DNA of 64,000 nt, from NCBI GenBank assembly GCA_027604505.1, contig JADIIX010000004.1, forward strand, positions 276,029 to 340,028. Reading direction: 5' to 3'. The DNA comes from Gonapodya sp. JEL0774. Taxonomy: Eukaryota; Monoblepharomycota; Monoblepharidomycetes; Monoblepharidales; Gonapodyaceae. Of the stretch, positions 11,440-22,458 are shown piece by piece. The notes beneath the pieces were generated by a model. That model was not told the DNA's origin, searched no databases, and saw only the letters and a list, made by a program, of their open reading frames with translations. The position numbers and the translations under genes are program-made. Within the stretch, counting starts at the first letter, position 1. Each line of letters opens with the position of its first letter.

Positions 11440-12991
11440 ATGACTCTGCCAAGCTTCAAAAACGCGCTCATTTCTATTCCGAGACCACACGTTCTGCTCA
11501 TCGTGAGTCTCCAACCGTCAAATGTCAATTCTGCCCAAGACGTGAAACCCAACCGAAACTTCTAATTTGGAAGACGATGAATCGCCCAGACAATCTCAAT
11601 GCCTTTAATGTTGGTCTGCAGTAAGTGGTGACGAGTTTGACTCACACCAAAAGGTTCCACGTTGCTCACCTCCTCGGATGTTACAGTGACGACATGTCCG
11701 CAATCTGGTCCGTGGTTCTCAACAAACATCGGAACAATGTATCCACGAGCTCATGAGATCTGCCATCTTATTTTTTCTCCTCCGCACCAGGGATTTGTAT
11801 GAGAAGGACAATAACTTGTGGTGTGCTGTGCTCACTGGTGCCGGAAGAGCCTTTTCCGCGGGAAACGATCTTGTCGAGATGTCGACCAAGCCGGCCCACC
11901 AGACTATTAAAAAAGGAAACAATGGTGCTTAACAATGGGCAGCCTTCCAATTCCGTTTATGGTGTCAAGCTCTCACCTCGGTTTTACACTGTGCGTTAAA
12001 CAGGTTTCGGAGGCTTAACTAACAGGACATCCTTGACCAAGCCCGTCATCGCTGCGGTCAACGGAATCGCCATGGGTGGAGGGTGAGCACTTAATAGCGC
12101 TCGTGCGAGGTGATAGTTTTTGAAAGGTGCTCCCCATAAATATCCCAACTGCAACCACTTGCTGCAGCATGGAAACAGCCATTGCTTGTGACATCATTCT
12201 GGCAAGTGAACATGCGCGTTTCGCGCTCCCCGAGGTGAAGGTTGGTCTCAGCGCGATGGCTGGTAAGTTGTGCACCCAAGTGCACCTGAAAGACATGTTT
12301 TGGTTTTGTGTTATGTATTTGATGCGAACTACTCTCTAGGCGGGACGGCAAACCTGCACAGACTTATTGGGTGAGATTTCCCCTTGTCTCTGTCGCTTTT
12401 GCGTTTGACCTGTTGAATATCGGAACAAAGATACCACAATGCCATGGCGCTCATCCTCACTGGCCGTCATTTCACCGCACAAGAAGCGAAAGATATGCGT
12501 TTGGTCCAGGAGGTTGTTCCCCATGCTGTGAGTGTGGCGAATCAGGACACTTGCAATGGAGGATGGTACGGCGTGCCTAACATCTCTTGCAACCTTTCCT
12601 TCCCTCCTCCTTCATCTCACAACCACTTAAAACTAACAGAATCTTGTAGACAGGGCCCTACAAATCGCCGAGGAGATCACCGCGAACTCACCTGACGGCG
12701 TTCGTGCGTCAAAGGCACAGGCAAGACGCGGCCGGGAAGTTGGGTGGATCCAGGCCAACCTTGATTCTATGACACTACCCGAGGTGAGCAGCACTCATAA
12801 CTTTTCCGAGATATGCCTGGCGCTCACGCCATGGAGTGGCAAACGACAACTCACTATGATTGTGTACTACAATTGACACGTCTTAGACTGTTGCGATGGC
12901 TACGGGCACAAACGCAAAAGAAGGACCCCTTGCTTTCGCCCAGAAGCGGAAGCCAAACTGGGGACCGTTGGCGCCCCTGCCCAAGTTATGA
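11440..12991 (+). CDS. Enoyl-CoA hydratase/isomerase (crotonase) family protein
   Basis: Adds water across, or isomerises, enoyl-CoA double bonds. Read as about eight short exons: MTLPSFKNALISIPRPHVLLI, then TMNRPDNLNAFNVGLHDDMSAIW, LWCAVLTGAGRAFSAGNDLVEM (oxyanion-hole strand), KPVIAAVNGIAMGGGMETAIACDI, HARFALPEVKVGLSAMAGGT, YHNAMALILTGRHFTAQEAK, RLVQEVVPHA, and a C-terminal end KEGPLAFAQKRKPNWGPL. Both glutamates that act as catalytic acid/base in hydratases are present (GGGME and LPEV), which favours hydratase over isomerase activity. No PTS1 tripeptide is seen at the C terminus (ends PLPKL) and no clear mitochondrial leader. About 270 residues, normal for the family. Confidence 0.85.
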
Positions 12992-13313
12992 GGGAGAGTG
13001 GTTTGCTGTCCTAATAGGAGGGCAAAGTGACATAGGCTTCTAGCATGCTCTGTTTGACGGAAATAAAACCGACCTGGCATCACTCAATGACTGAGTGTGT
13101 GACCGAGCACTCCGTCTCAACGATTGCTGAGTCTTCATCTGAACACACCGGTAAATCTCATATACCGGGTCTAGGTTTGCCGCGGAGCAGGACGGTTGTC
13201 CAACGAACGTAAATGTGTGCATAAATTAAAATTGGGTATTTTCCTCTTGGAGGTTCAGTCCCAAAATTTACGTAAATGGGATAAAATACAAAATTCAACA
13301 TAATGTAGTGCCA
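12992..13313. other. Intergenic, between convergent genes
   Basis: About 320 bases between the 3' ends of the crotonase gene and the transcription-factor gene. I see no gene or structured element, only AT-rich 3' flank towards 13260-13310. Confidence 0.5.
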
Positions 13314-16226
13314 TTAAACTTGAATAATTCCGTTGGCGAATGCCACTCGTACCACCGTGGCATAGTACGCATCCGCAGAGGCCCAAAACCTGCGGAGGGC
13401 GTCAAGAGCTTTGATAAGAATCGCAACTGACCGTCGAGAGGTTCTCAGAAGCTCTGCGTTGGGAAAGTCGGGGAAGGGGTGAGAAGTAGGCAACATGGTG
13501 GAAACGAGAGCGTTCATGAGGTGAACCATGCACGTCTTTCGCAGATTGACGGAAGAGTGAGAGTTAAGTGAAACGGTTCAATGGATAAGCCTTGAACACC
13601 ATGAATCTACCTCAAAGACGGGAAATGTCAAACAGGCATTAAAGTAGCGCAGGGTAGGTTCAGCGACGAGAAGTCGTTCGATTATTGCGGCCACGCGATT
13701 AGCCTGTGAATGTAGACGGTAACACGCAATTCGACAAGAAGCGCAAAAGTCACCCACTCACTGCGTGAGTGCAGACATCAAAAGACGTTCGCGTAGGCCA
13801 CACAAAGTCGTGCAGTGTCAGTTCCGGTCTAAAGTTGCGTCAGAAAGATTATATCACGCTTGAACAATGGACCGAACCTCACCGGTGAAGAAGGATCACA
13901 GTTGCGTGATACAAAACATGCAGACACGCACTTCCTGCCAGCGTCCGGAGCTCACTTCGCGACACAGATCCATTGGGGTCCGTGTGCGGAATGTACTCTT
14001 TTTTCGCGTCATCGGAGAGTCCCGTCCAAAACTCTTTGAGCTCCGAGTCTAGTTGACACAGACGGTCATCCAAGTGTCCAATTGACGTGCGACTCGACTT
14101 CTCGCTCTTTGCATAGCTTGCCACCTTCCCGAAGATGACGGACATCATCATCTGCTCCCTTGCATATTTTGACGGCCACTTCTGTTGCAAAGTGCTGCTT
14201 GTCATCACTGGAACAAGGCCAAACGCACTCTCTAATCCTTTTTCCCAATTTGGGATGTTCCGATGAATTTTTGCCACGCTATTTCTGGGATATCCAGAGT
14301 CATCGAGATTATTCCACTCAATGTCGTTTGGGAAGTCAACGTAACATTTGCAGGGATCGATCAGACTCGGACGCCCAGCGATCATGCTAGACAGGGTGTC
14401 GAAATAAAACACAAACCACCATGCCCGCTTACGACTTTCAAACTCTAGAGGTGTGAGCTGCGCTAGAACACCGGCGTCGGGGGCTTCATGCCACTTCATT
14501 TCGAGAATCATCCTTACAGACATGCCACCATACATCCCTGCAGGTGCCAACAAAATCCCAAGCCCAAAAACAAGAGAAATACATGTGCATGAAAGAAAAC
14601 AGAATAAGGAAACAAACACTCACAGCCTAGACTGACTCGGCCCGAACCTGTCGCATACAGGGACATGAACACGAGAGACAAAACCGTACTCAAACAGGGC
14701 TCCTCCAAGGAAAATGTAAGAAGTCGCCGTGCAATAGAAAAGTAACGTTCCCCTTCATGGGCAGATGGAAGACCAGGGAGGTTCTGTGCTCGCCACTCCG
14801 GAGATCCAACTGCTCCAACAGCAAGAGTGGTGGAGAGTGCATACATCGAGTAAATCAACAGAGGACTTTGGTGATCCAATGTGGCAAAAAAGGTTCCCTA
14901 GTCATCGTCGAAAGTGAGTATCTCTGGTCTGTAAAATATGAAGCACCCAGCTGGACGCACAGGATGAATGACAGGGGCCCACATCATATTCTCAAAGAAA
15001 TATTGTAGCAAATCCACACGAGTTGCTTCACGTGGGACCAATTTTCTCAGAAGACGAAGGCGAAACAGCGATGGATTCATTCCTAGTCTTTCCAAACCAG
15101 CAACGAGAGCGGCAATTTCAGCGTCTTGTGGAACATTTTCCGCCAGGACATCTGCGACCAGTGCCGTTGAGCTTCTCCTCTGCCTTCTTACTCCCCATGG
15201 GATCGATTCAAAATGGGTGGCAGAGAAAGATGCTCCAACTGTCCGGTCCGTCATTGTGTCTACATAGTTATCATCTCCATCAATGCTGACATCAACAACA
15301 TCGAACTTCTCCGTGCCTCGACGTCGAGCGATGTCATCAAAGTAAGTAGTAGAATCTCTCAGTTTAATAGTGAGTGAGATAGCGTCACCGGAAATGGTTT
15401 CGTCTGATAGCGGTAATTGAGGAGAAAGGGTTTCGAGACTAGTCGTCCCTTTCCCCGTTAAATCTACTCCAAATTCTGGAGGAAGGGTGCGCATGTCATA
15501 GTTAAAAGTCATTTCCTGAGGAATGGAATGGAAGAAATGTGACGTTGCTTCTCGCGGTGGTGGGGGTAGTTCCTCGGGTAGAAACTGCAAAAACGAAGAG
15601 TTGCTCGAGACTGGTGTCATACCCTCCGGTGAGACTTCGCGAGAGTGGTTCTGATCCTCGTTCACTTCATCTTCGCTCGAGTCTGTGACCTCTTCAATGT
15701 TATCCAGATTCTCCAACGAAGGAATTTCGACTCTCTTAAAAGGAGCATCTGACCCTGTTGGAGCTGCAGACGCGAGCGCAGCATCCATGGCCCGTAATCG
15801 CAATTCGAGATGCTGTATGTACTCTGCCTTGGACATTCTTTTCTTGGGCTCCGCCTTCAATGAAACAAACGCAGCGGTGCCTGTTCGTCATATTTATGGC
15901 GGAGCTGTCGCAAACATGCAGTACCCTCACCTTGGTATACACGCAATCACGGGCAGTTTTCGAGCAATGTGTACATGGTTTGTTTCCATCACAGCGTTTC
16001 TTCGACTTATGGCAGCTGATGATATGTATCATGACAGTTTACCAAATGTGGCTTCGTTTCCCTTTTAACTTTCCTGAACTCACGACAAACAAGCAACTCT
16101 ATTGCGACTCCATCGTGGAGTTCGGCGTGTTTGTCCCTTCCGTCCAGAATGTGTGGGATCACACCCTGAGTTACGACCCTGATCATCCCCAGCAGTAATG
16201 GGGCTTTTGGTCTCCCTTGCGCTCAT
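13314..16226 (-). CDS. Fungal Zn(II)2Cys6 transcription factor
   Basis: Sequence-specific DNA-binding regulator. The start is the ATG at 16226 (MSARETKSP). A splice just after VACLS completes the zinc cluster, C-x2-C-x6-C-x5-C-x2-C-x6-C, visible as ACLSCHKSKKRC, GNKPCTHC and ARDCVYTK. The next exon opens with AEPKKRMSKAEYIQHLELRL, a short coiled-coil linker, followed by about 200 acidic/Ser-rich residues. The fungal-specific transcription factor domain follows: LYATGSGRVSLGC, GMYGGMSVRMILEMKWHEA, ESRKRAWWFVFYFDTLSSM, AGRPSLIDP, and a C-terminal helical region ending VVRVAFANGIIQV. It is divergent from the cyclase gene, with only about 170 bases between the start codons, so control of that gene is a reasonable inference; metabolic genes also lie on its other side. 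Confidence 0.88.
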
Positions 16227-16396
16227 CCGTGGTACCCCCAAGTAGCAGATGTGATCTTGTAGTTCGTGGTATTATGGAGTTGTGTATATTAGGGAATCTT
16301 CGGAGTTTTTGGGTTCCACCAAAATGTTGGCTGTGAAATCTTCACATTCACCAACTTTTTACCTCCAAAAAACCGAGATTTGGATTCCCAAGACTG
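16227..16396. promoter_or_regulatory. Short divergent promoter between the Zn2Cys6 regulator and the cyclase gene
   Basis: Only 170 bases separate the two start codons, so the promoters must overlap. One CGG lies near 16300 and one CCG near 16373, but their spacing (about 70 bases) is not that of a Zn2Cys6 dimer site, so no operator is claimed. Confidence 0.45.
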
Positions 16397-18072
16397 ATGT
16401 CTGCAGCGAATCCAAGATGGAAAAGGCGACCGGAAGGTTCCACATGGGGGGACTGGGGTAATTCATTCGATGTTGGAACTGGGTCGGGATGAATCCTTGC
16501 ATGCTGGCTGCACTTCCACCTATAGGTGCCGATGACCAACTTGGAAGAATGAATCTCGTGACAGCGGAAAAAGTAAAGCAAGGAGTGGCCGAGGTAGGGC
16601 TGACATAGTTGTCTCATCGTAGGCCTTCATTGTCCACAATGAATCCCCATGCCCCACCCGATTTAACGTGGCGAGGTCAAAGAAGGTATTAGATTTAATC
16701 TGAACCTTCCTCTCACCCTTCCTGGTGGCGGGTCCGTTACGTCAGTGCTCAAGAAGGGCCGCTCAGCTTAACTGAAAGGCTTTACATTGCAGAAATGCTC
16801 TGAATCCAAGAAGAAATCCGCCTGTGTTATCGCCAACCCACCGTTTGGAACCAGGCTTTGAAGGAGCGTCCAATTTCAACATTCCATTGACGATTCAGAA
16901 CCCACTGTTTACAGACATTGTGAACGATGATAAGGTTGAACTAGTGTTACAGGTTCGCTGTTTCCTGAATTAGCGGTCTTGCTAGTATTCGCTGACTTTG
17001 CCCGACGTTCCCCATTGCTCAAGTATTCATCCCAGTGGGATGGATTTGCTCATGTCGGGTCCCAATTTGATCTTATGGACAACGGAAAGCCTGAATTCTG
17101 TTTCTGTGGGGTCACTGTCTATGCCGTTCAAAGATGTACACCCTGATTGTGCTCTCCATACAGACAATGGCTTTCGTGCGGGAATCGACATAATCGGTCC
17201 TGTTACATACTCTCCCGAGGGAAAAGTTATTGAGACCCACTCCCACGGGCACATCGGTGCGAATAAGCTCAGCGTTTGCAACCTTGCTGTTCATGCTATT
17301 CAAGGGCGAGGTGTGATGGTGGATTTGGAAAAACATTTCGGAAGGGAGAAGCGCTATGTTTCGGTGAATATAGTGCCGTTTATGTATGGTGTTGCTAATC
17401 ATATAGTCTTGACGCTCATTTCAGTATGGCGATTTGATGAAAGTCATGGAGGAGGACAACGTTATCGTGGAAAAGGGGGACCTTTGTGAGCACAGTCTAC
17501 TTCTGTTCTGTGGTGCCCTGCTATGATTGAAGGTCGCTGTCAGTGTTCTTCCACACTGGGTTCGCTCAATCATTGATAGAAATGAACGGCAATCCAGATC
17601 CCCACGTCTTACATAATACTTGCTGTGGATTGGATGGCCGAGATCCCGACCTGTTAAGGTGGATCACAGACTCTGGTGTCGCGGCACTTATTTCGGACAA
17701 GTACGTGCGATACTTGCATTCAAGTCCCCTTCAATAAATTGTGACCTGAACCCCGATATGACAGCTACGCAGTGGAGCAGCTCCCCGCTCGCCCTCCACC
17801 AGGTGACGCTGCTGGTCGCCCACACGCGTCCATGCCCCTACACGAACACGCTCTGTTCCGCGTCGGAATAAATCTCGGGGAGATATGGCAACTCACAGAG
17901 CTTGCTGTTTGGCTGCGTGAACACAATCGGAACAGGTTTTTTGTGACTTGCCCAGGACTCAACCTTCCAGGTGCTGTTGGCTGGTGAGTTGCCAAAGTCC
18001 GTTTGTATTTCACGGGTATGCGAATTTTTGCCGTTATATTGCAGTCCTCCTTGCGCTGTTGCCACTGTGTAA
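16397..18072 (+). CDS. Cyclase-family metal-dependent hydrolase (Pfam Cyclase, kynurenine-formamidase fold)
   Basis: Member of the large fungal branch of the cyclase family, metal-dependent hydrolases whose known members act on amides or cyclic substrates. Read from the ATG at 16397: MSAANPRWKRRPEGSTWGDWG joins to ADDQLGRMNLVTAEKVKQG, then VKEGIRFNLNLPLTLPG, RNPPVLSPTHRLEPGFEGA, YSSQWDGFAHVGSQFDLMDN, a metal-site region ending in AIQGRGVMVDLEKHFG, YGDLMKVMEEDNVIVEKGD, VLFHTGFAQSLIEMNG, GLDGRDPDLLRWITDSGVAA, SMPLHEHALFRVGINLGEIW and LPGAVGCPPCAVATV at the C terminus. This matches the fungal family end to end. Around ten short introns. Substrate unknown; probably co-regulated with the divergent transcription factor. 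Confidence 0.82.
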
Positions 18073-18238
18073 CTGAAGTGAATACATCTATCCATCGCTT
18101 TGATTAATACGTTGCGTGTTACAGCTGAAAAGGGTTTCGAGCGGATGCCCGCTTGATTCTCTAACATGTCCGATCCGTCACCATTCGAAACCTATATATT
18201 TAAATTTAGTGGCATCGAAAGTTTAGCGTCCTTGATTC

Positions 18239-20058
18239 TTAATCTCCATCATGTTCCTCCCTGTTCTCTGCTGATCTATTTGACCTCAACCTCAAATCAT
18301 CCTCCGACGACACACTAGGATTCTGTTCACCGACCGTCCGACGAGGCTCAGCCTCATGTTGGGAACTGTTTGCGTCTCGACCTTCTTCCTCACCATTAGC
18401 ACTACTATTGGCATCCGACGTTGGCTGTCTCCGCCAACCGTCCACCTGTGGTGCCGGTCCTCCAACCAGATGTGCTAACCCAACTGCTCCCAGAACCCGA
18501 GAAACGAATCCCAGTAGCACACCCGCGGGGTTCCTGGGTTGCACCTCATTCTGGGGACCGTTCCCGGCGGCTGCGATTCCCACACCAACTGCAGCACCCA
18601 ACCCATACCCTAATGTCCCTCCCACATCCGTGTGCTCGGGAACGAAAATTGGATCTACTCCCGCCGCATCCAGCGTGGCGAATGGGTCCACATTTGTTCG
18701 ACGCCCCGCGATGAGTGAGTCAACGAGGTTACGGAACGGCGTTGGAGCCTTAAAGAGGGACCACTCTTCACCTGGGAGAGGCGGAGGAAGACCGGCGGCG
18801 CGGCGGCGCTCGTCTAACACATGAGGCCTGTTCAGATAGGTGGAAGGTTATTTTGATGAACTAGGCAGGATATATTTCCGACACCCGAGTCTCGTTACGA
18901 TTGAAATAAACTTACCACACGTCCTCGGCCCAGAAGTAAACGTGCGCTACCGCCATACCCACCAAGTCCCCAACAGGCCACTGATTTCCCACAAATATCG
19001 AAAATCCAGCCAACACAAAGGGGAGGTATGGAGCAGTGAAATTGAAAAGACCAAAGAAACTCATGCGGACGTAGGGATTGCGGCGGGACCAAAGGTACAC
19101 GATGAAGGAGGTGAGCGTGTGGCCAAGAAAAATGAGAGTGGGGGAAATTATATGGGCGATAAGCTGTACAATGTGGCAGAGTAGCGAAAGATCAGCTTCT
19201 GTACTCCATCCACCAGGGAGTTAGAGAGCGACTTCACGTTTCACAGGGACCAAACCTTCAATAAAGCATGTCCCACTTCCGTTTTGACGGGGATATCGTT
19301 TTCAATGAGCATCTCTTCTGTCGGTCGCTCACGCCCTTTACAAAAGTTCCACTTTGTGGGAGCAGGCTCGAACATTGAGCACGCCGTCTAACTCAATGAC
19401 TTTCCTCGCGCGGACATGCGCGACTCTTCGGAACACATCAGTACTGGTGACTCACAGAGATTGCAGTCATAGCATACAGTAACATCCAGACAAAATCAGC
19501 AGTTCTGGATCGGAAGCTTTCTTCCTCGAGCGCTCTAAAATTGCGCAGAAGAAAAAACATATTGAACATTACATCGACGGAAAGTGGGCCAAAGTACAGG
19601 AAAGATGTGAAGAGTCGATGATACTTGTCGAACACCAACATTCCGGTTCAGATATCAACAGAGAAGAGACAAAGCGTCAGCACCAAAGGCACGAAAGAGT
19701 TCGCTACAATCACCAAATGCGAACCTGGCCACCCTTCCAAATGAGGTCTGGATTGAAGTAAAGGTGGAACGGGGAAATCCACTTCACCTCCTTTGAAGCG
19801 AAATATCAGGCATCAGAAGAAAGAGCACTGGTAAGATTTAAGTGCAACATCGAAGCAGAGACCATACTTTGAATATGCCGATCCGTCGAATCCGCTCTGA
19901 ATAGCTCTGAATGACTAGATGACACAGTTCGCGAACATTTGCGATTGGCTACTCACACAGGCGAGCATGGTAATGACCGCCGCAGTGACGTAAGACCTCG
20001 TTAGAATCGGTATATCAAAATACCACTGCTCGAGTGGAAACGCGCGGCCTTCGTCCAT
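18239..20058 (-). CDS. Derlin (ER-associated degradation, Der1 family)
   Basis: Rhomboid pseudoprotease of the ER membrane that helps move misfolded proteins out for degradation with the HRD1/Cdc48 machinery. Start at 20058, [17 protein letters not shown], followed by [11 protein letters not shown]; then [18 protein letters not shown]; then [42 protein letters not shown], the hallmark block [20 protein letters not shown] and [14 protein letters not shown]-terminal soluble tail of about 150 residues is Gly/Pro/Ser/Asn-rich and ends with acidic residues; part of it ([25 protein letters not shown]) is hydrophobic. The splice between the second and third conserved blocks (19640-19750) could not be settled. 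Closest to derlin-1; family call firm. Confidence 0.85.
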
Positions 20059-20688
20059 CGTTGTTCAGTGCTGATCGGGATTCGCAAGAAGCCGTTGGAT
20101 GCTGTGGTCACTGCCAGGAGCGTGAACCACATACTGTGACGGCTCTTCGTTCCAGCACGTCGACGGCGTCAACGACAATTCTTGGGAAGATGTGAGATGT
20201 TGAGGGCACTGGGGATGTGAATGACTGAAATGAATGACCCCATATTATGTAGCCTTTTCTGAAACAAATTTACGTTGTATGGTGATTAAGTCTCGCCACG
20301 ATCAGCTGTTTTGTTTAGTTGGAGTCGTGCCAAGGCCCCGTCAAACTCATCCCCGCTATTACTCAGTGAATGGATGATGACATTGAGCTGAACACGATGA
20401 TATGCGCAAGGATTGGACGCGATAATCTTGCATAATTGGATAACATGCATAATGGTTGTTCAGATTATATTATGCATTCCACATATATATCCCTTGTCTC
20501 CTCAAAAAATCGCCACCTTCCTTTCGCCTCAGCGAATATCCTCCACAAGCGAGCCAATCCTACTCACATTCTGTTCTGGTTTCCAAGCCCGGAATGAACT
20601 GAGTGGCCTCGCAAGGCCATTGAGTCCCTTGCTAACTCGCACAGACATTGGCGCGCTAGTCGGGGGGGACACTGGAAACTGTTCTTCA
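20059..20688. promoter_or_regulatory. Divergent intergenic region between derlin and an orphan gene
   Basis: 630 bases with AT-rich stretches near 20230-20300 and 20430-20490. It should hold promoters for both neighbours. I see no gene or repeat in it. Confidence 0.4.
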
Positions 20689-22340
20689 ATGTTCAAAAGC
20701 AACAAGGGAAAGCGCGAGCGCAGAGCGCTCGAAGAGAAACCCGCACAACACTCTCAAAAGGTTTGGATTTTCTGTTTCTGTCGAGCTGAGCTCAATCACG
20801 CGTTGCTGATACCCATTCGGAACAGTTATCATTGTGGTCGCTCTTCCCTGGATTTCGGAAGAGCGACAAAAACGAGCATCCTTCGCGCCCACTTTGGGGA
20901 ACGCTTAGCTTTCTTGGTCTCAGTTCGACATCAGAGGCTGCTGCGGAAAAGCAGTCTCGAGCCTCCGCAGTTCCTGTGCCCAGAGCACTCCAACACCCCC
21001 CCCCTTCACTTCCACAGTTTCCACACTGGGCCAACAGTAATTCATCACCTCTCCATTATCCGCATACTTCGGCAACCGATTATGCACTCGTGCGACCCCG
21101 AAGTTCCTCTCCGTTGCCCACCACACGACCTCCTGGAAAACTCTTCCCCGCGTCGTCCACACAAACTACTTTGTTGCCAGATTTCAAGATTGAAGCAATA
21201 ACGTTCACCGAGATCTGGCAAACGGTTGAAGCAAAAGTGGTTTTCACAGATTGTGGAGAAGCCGACCATATTTCCATCACCGGACGACGAAGTGTGATAC
21301 GCTCGCGTCAAAGCTGGTACCCTCGAGACGATACGCCCCATCATTTTTCTTCAACTTTTCATCGAAATCGCCGGCGGCTGGCAGGCATGCGAAACTCATG
21401 GGGAGTCGCGGATTCATCACTCCGTGGAGCATCTCGTGCAAGCGTACTGGAGGACGACGATGATGAGGTTGAAATTCCACTCTCACCTATACCATTTGAG
21501 GGGGATGTGATTTCACCGCCGCATCGCGCATCCATCGAAATCTCCCGTCGCCCTCCAAGTGCATCGGCAGGTAGAAATGCCTCAAACCAATTTTCTTCTA
21601 CATCGTATGATATCAAGGTGTATGATGATGCGGAGGATCTTACGACTCAAATGTATACAGGTTTGTGTTTACTGGCTTTCAGTGCCACGGTTTTGTTTTT
21701 AGAGCCTTGAGTTCAATTTCATCCTCTTTCGTCCATTTTGCAATCAAACGCGAACTATGATGCAGTAACCTCTCCGAAGAAAGTTCTCGAATCAGAAACA
21801 CGAAGTCGGAGCCGAACGTCCACACGGCAGTGGCCCCGTAAGTAGTGGATGAGTTCGACCTTTCGCTCTTGCCACTTAAAGCACGATATGCAACACATAG
21901 GGATCTCTCATGCAGCCATTGCATCGCCGGCTCCGTCTTTGGACTTAGAGCGAGAACGCTCTCGAGCAGCCATGTCTCGTGCGGTCGAGATTTCTCCGCT
22001 ATCAGCGCCGCGGATTGATGATCCACAGCCAACCGCATCTCGCGCGTTCGAGGCATCTCGAACGCCATCTCCAAACGTCGAGGAAGACCGCCTGCAAAGG
22101 GCTCTTTCTCCGATGAGTTCGGAATCGCCCGTATCATCCTGGAGCACGTCACCTCAGAGACAACGGCCAGGAACGGCCCCCCGAGGTCCTAGGCCTCAGG
22201 TCATTTTGGAACCAACATCGTATTCGTTGCAATTTGGACAAAAGCGCCAACAAATGGGGCACTCACCGCGAGGCCCAAGGCCAGCTCCATTTCCAGAAGA
22301 GCAGCGTCTTTCGAAAAGGCCCTTCGTTAACCCTTATTGA
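20689..22340 (+). CDS. Ser/Pro/Arg-rich, largely disordered protein of unknown function
   Basis: No family recognised. A short first exon (MFKSNKGKRERRALEEKPA) splices to SDKNEHPSRPLWGTLSFLGL and continues open to about 21661; two further introns (about 21662-21766 and 21838-21917) lead to VTSPKKVLESETRSRSRTS and a final exon from IASPAPSLDLERERSRAAMS to RPFVNPY. The protein is rich in Ser, Pro and Arg, has an acidic patch (VLEDDDDEVEIPLSPI), and many SP dipeptides that could be phosphorylated by proline-directed kinases. The stretch FKIEAITFTEIWQTVEAKVV differs from the rest and could be the only folded part, or unspliced intron. It converges on the purine gene, 118 bases away. Confidence 0.55.
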
Positions 22341-22458
22341 AAATAGTTTGAAGTTTTGAGAACATTGTTTGGGTACCAACACAAGTGAAGCTGTTCGCCA
22401 TAGGAGTGCAATTATTTTTTGTTGGGGGGGATTTCACTTATTATATACGTCAATGCAT

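Noticed and set aside
16348-16617. 89-codon minus frame antisense to the first cyclase exons
   Set aside because: The plus strand gives the conserved cyclase N terminus with proper splice phases, so this is a shadow.
19240-19380. Minus-strand open frame of 42 codons inside a derlin intron ([20 protein letters not shown]...)
   Set aside because: It reads like protein, but frames of this length are common by chance in this window and no family matched; splice signals do not tie it to derlin.
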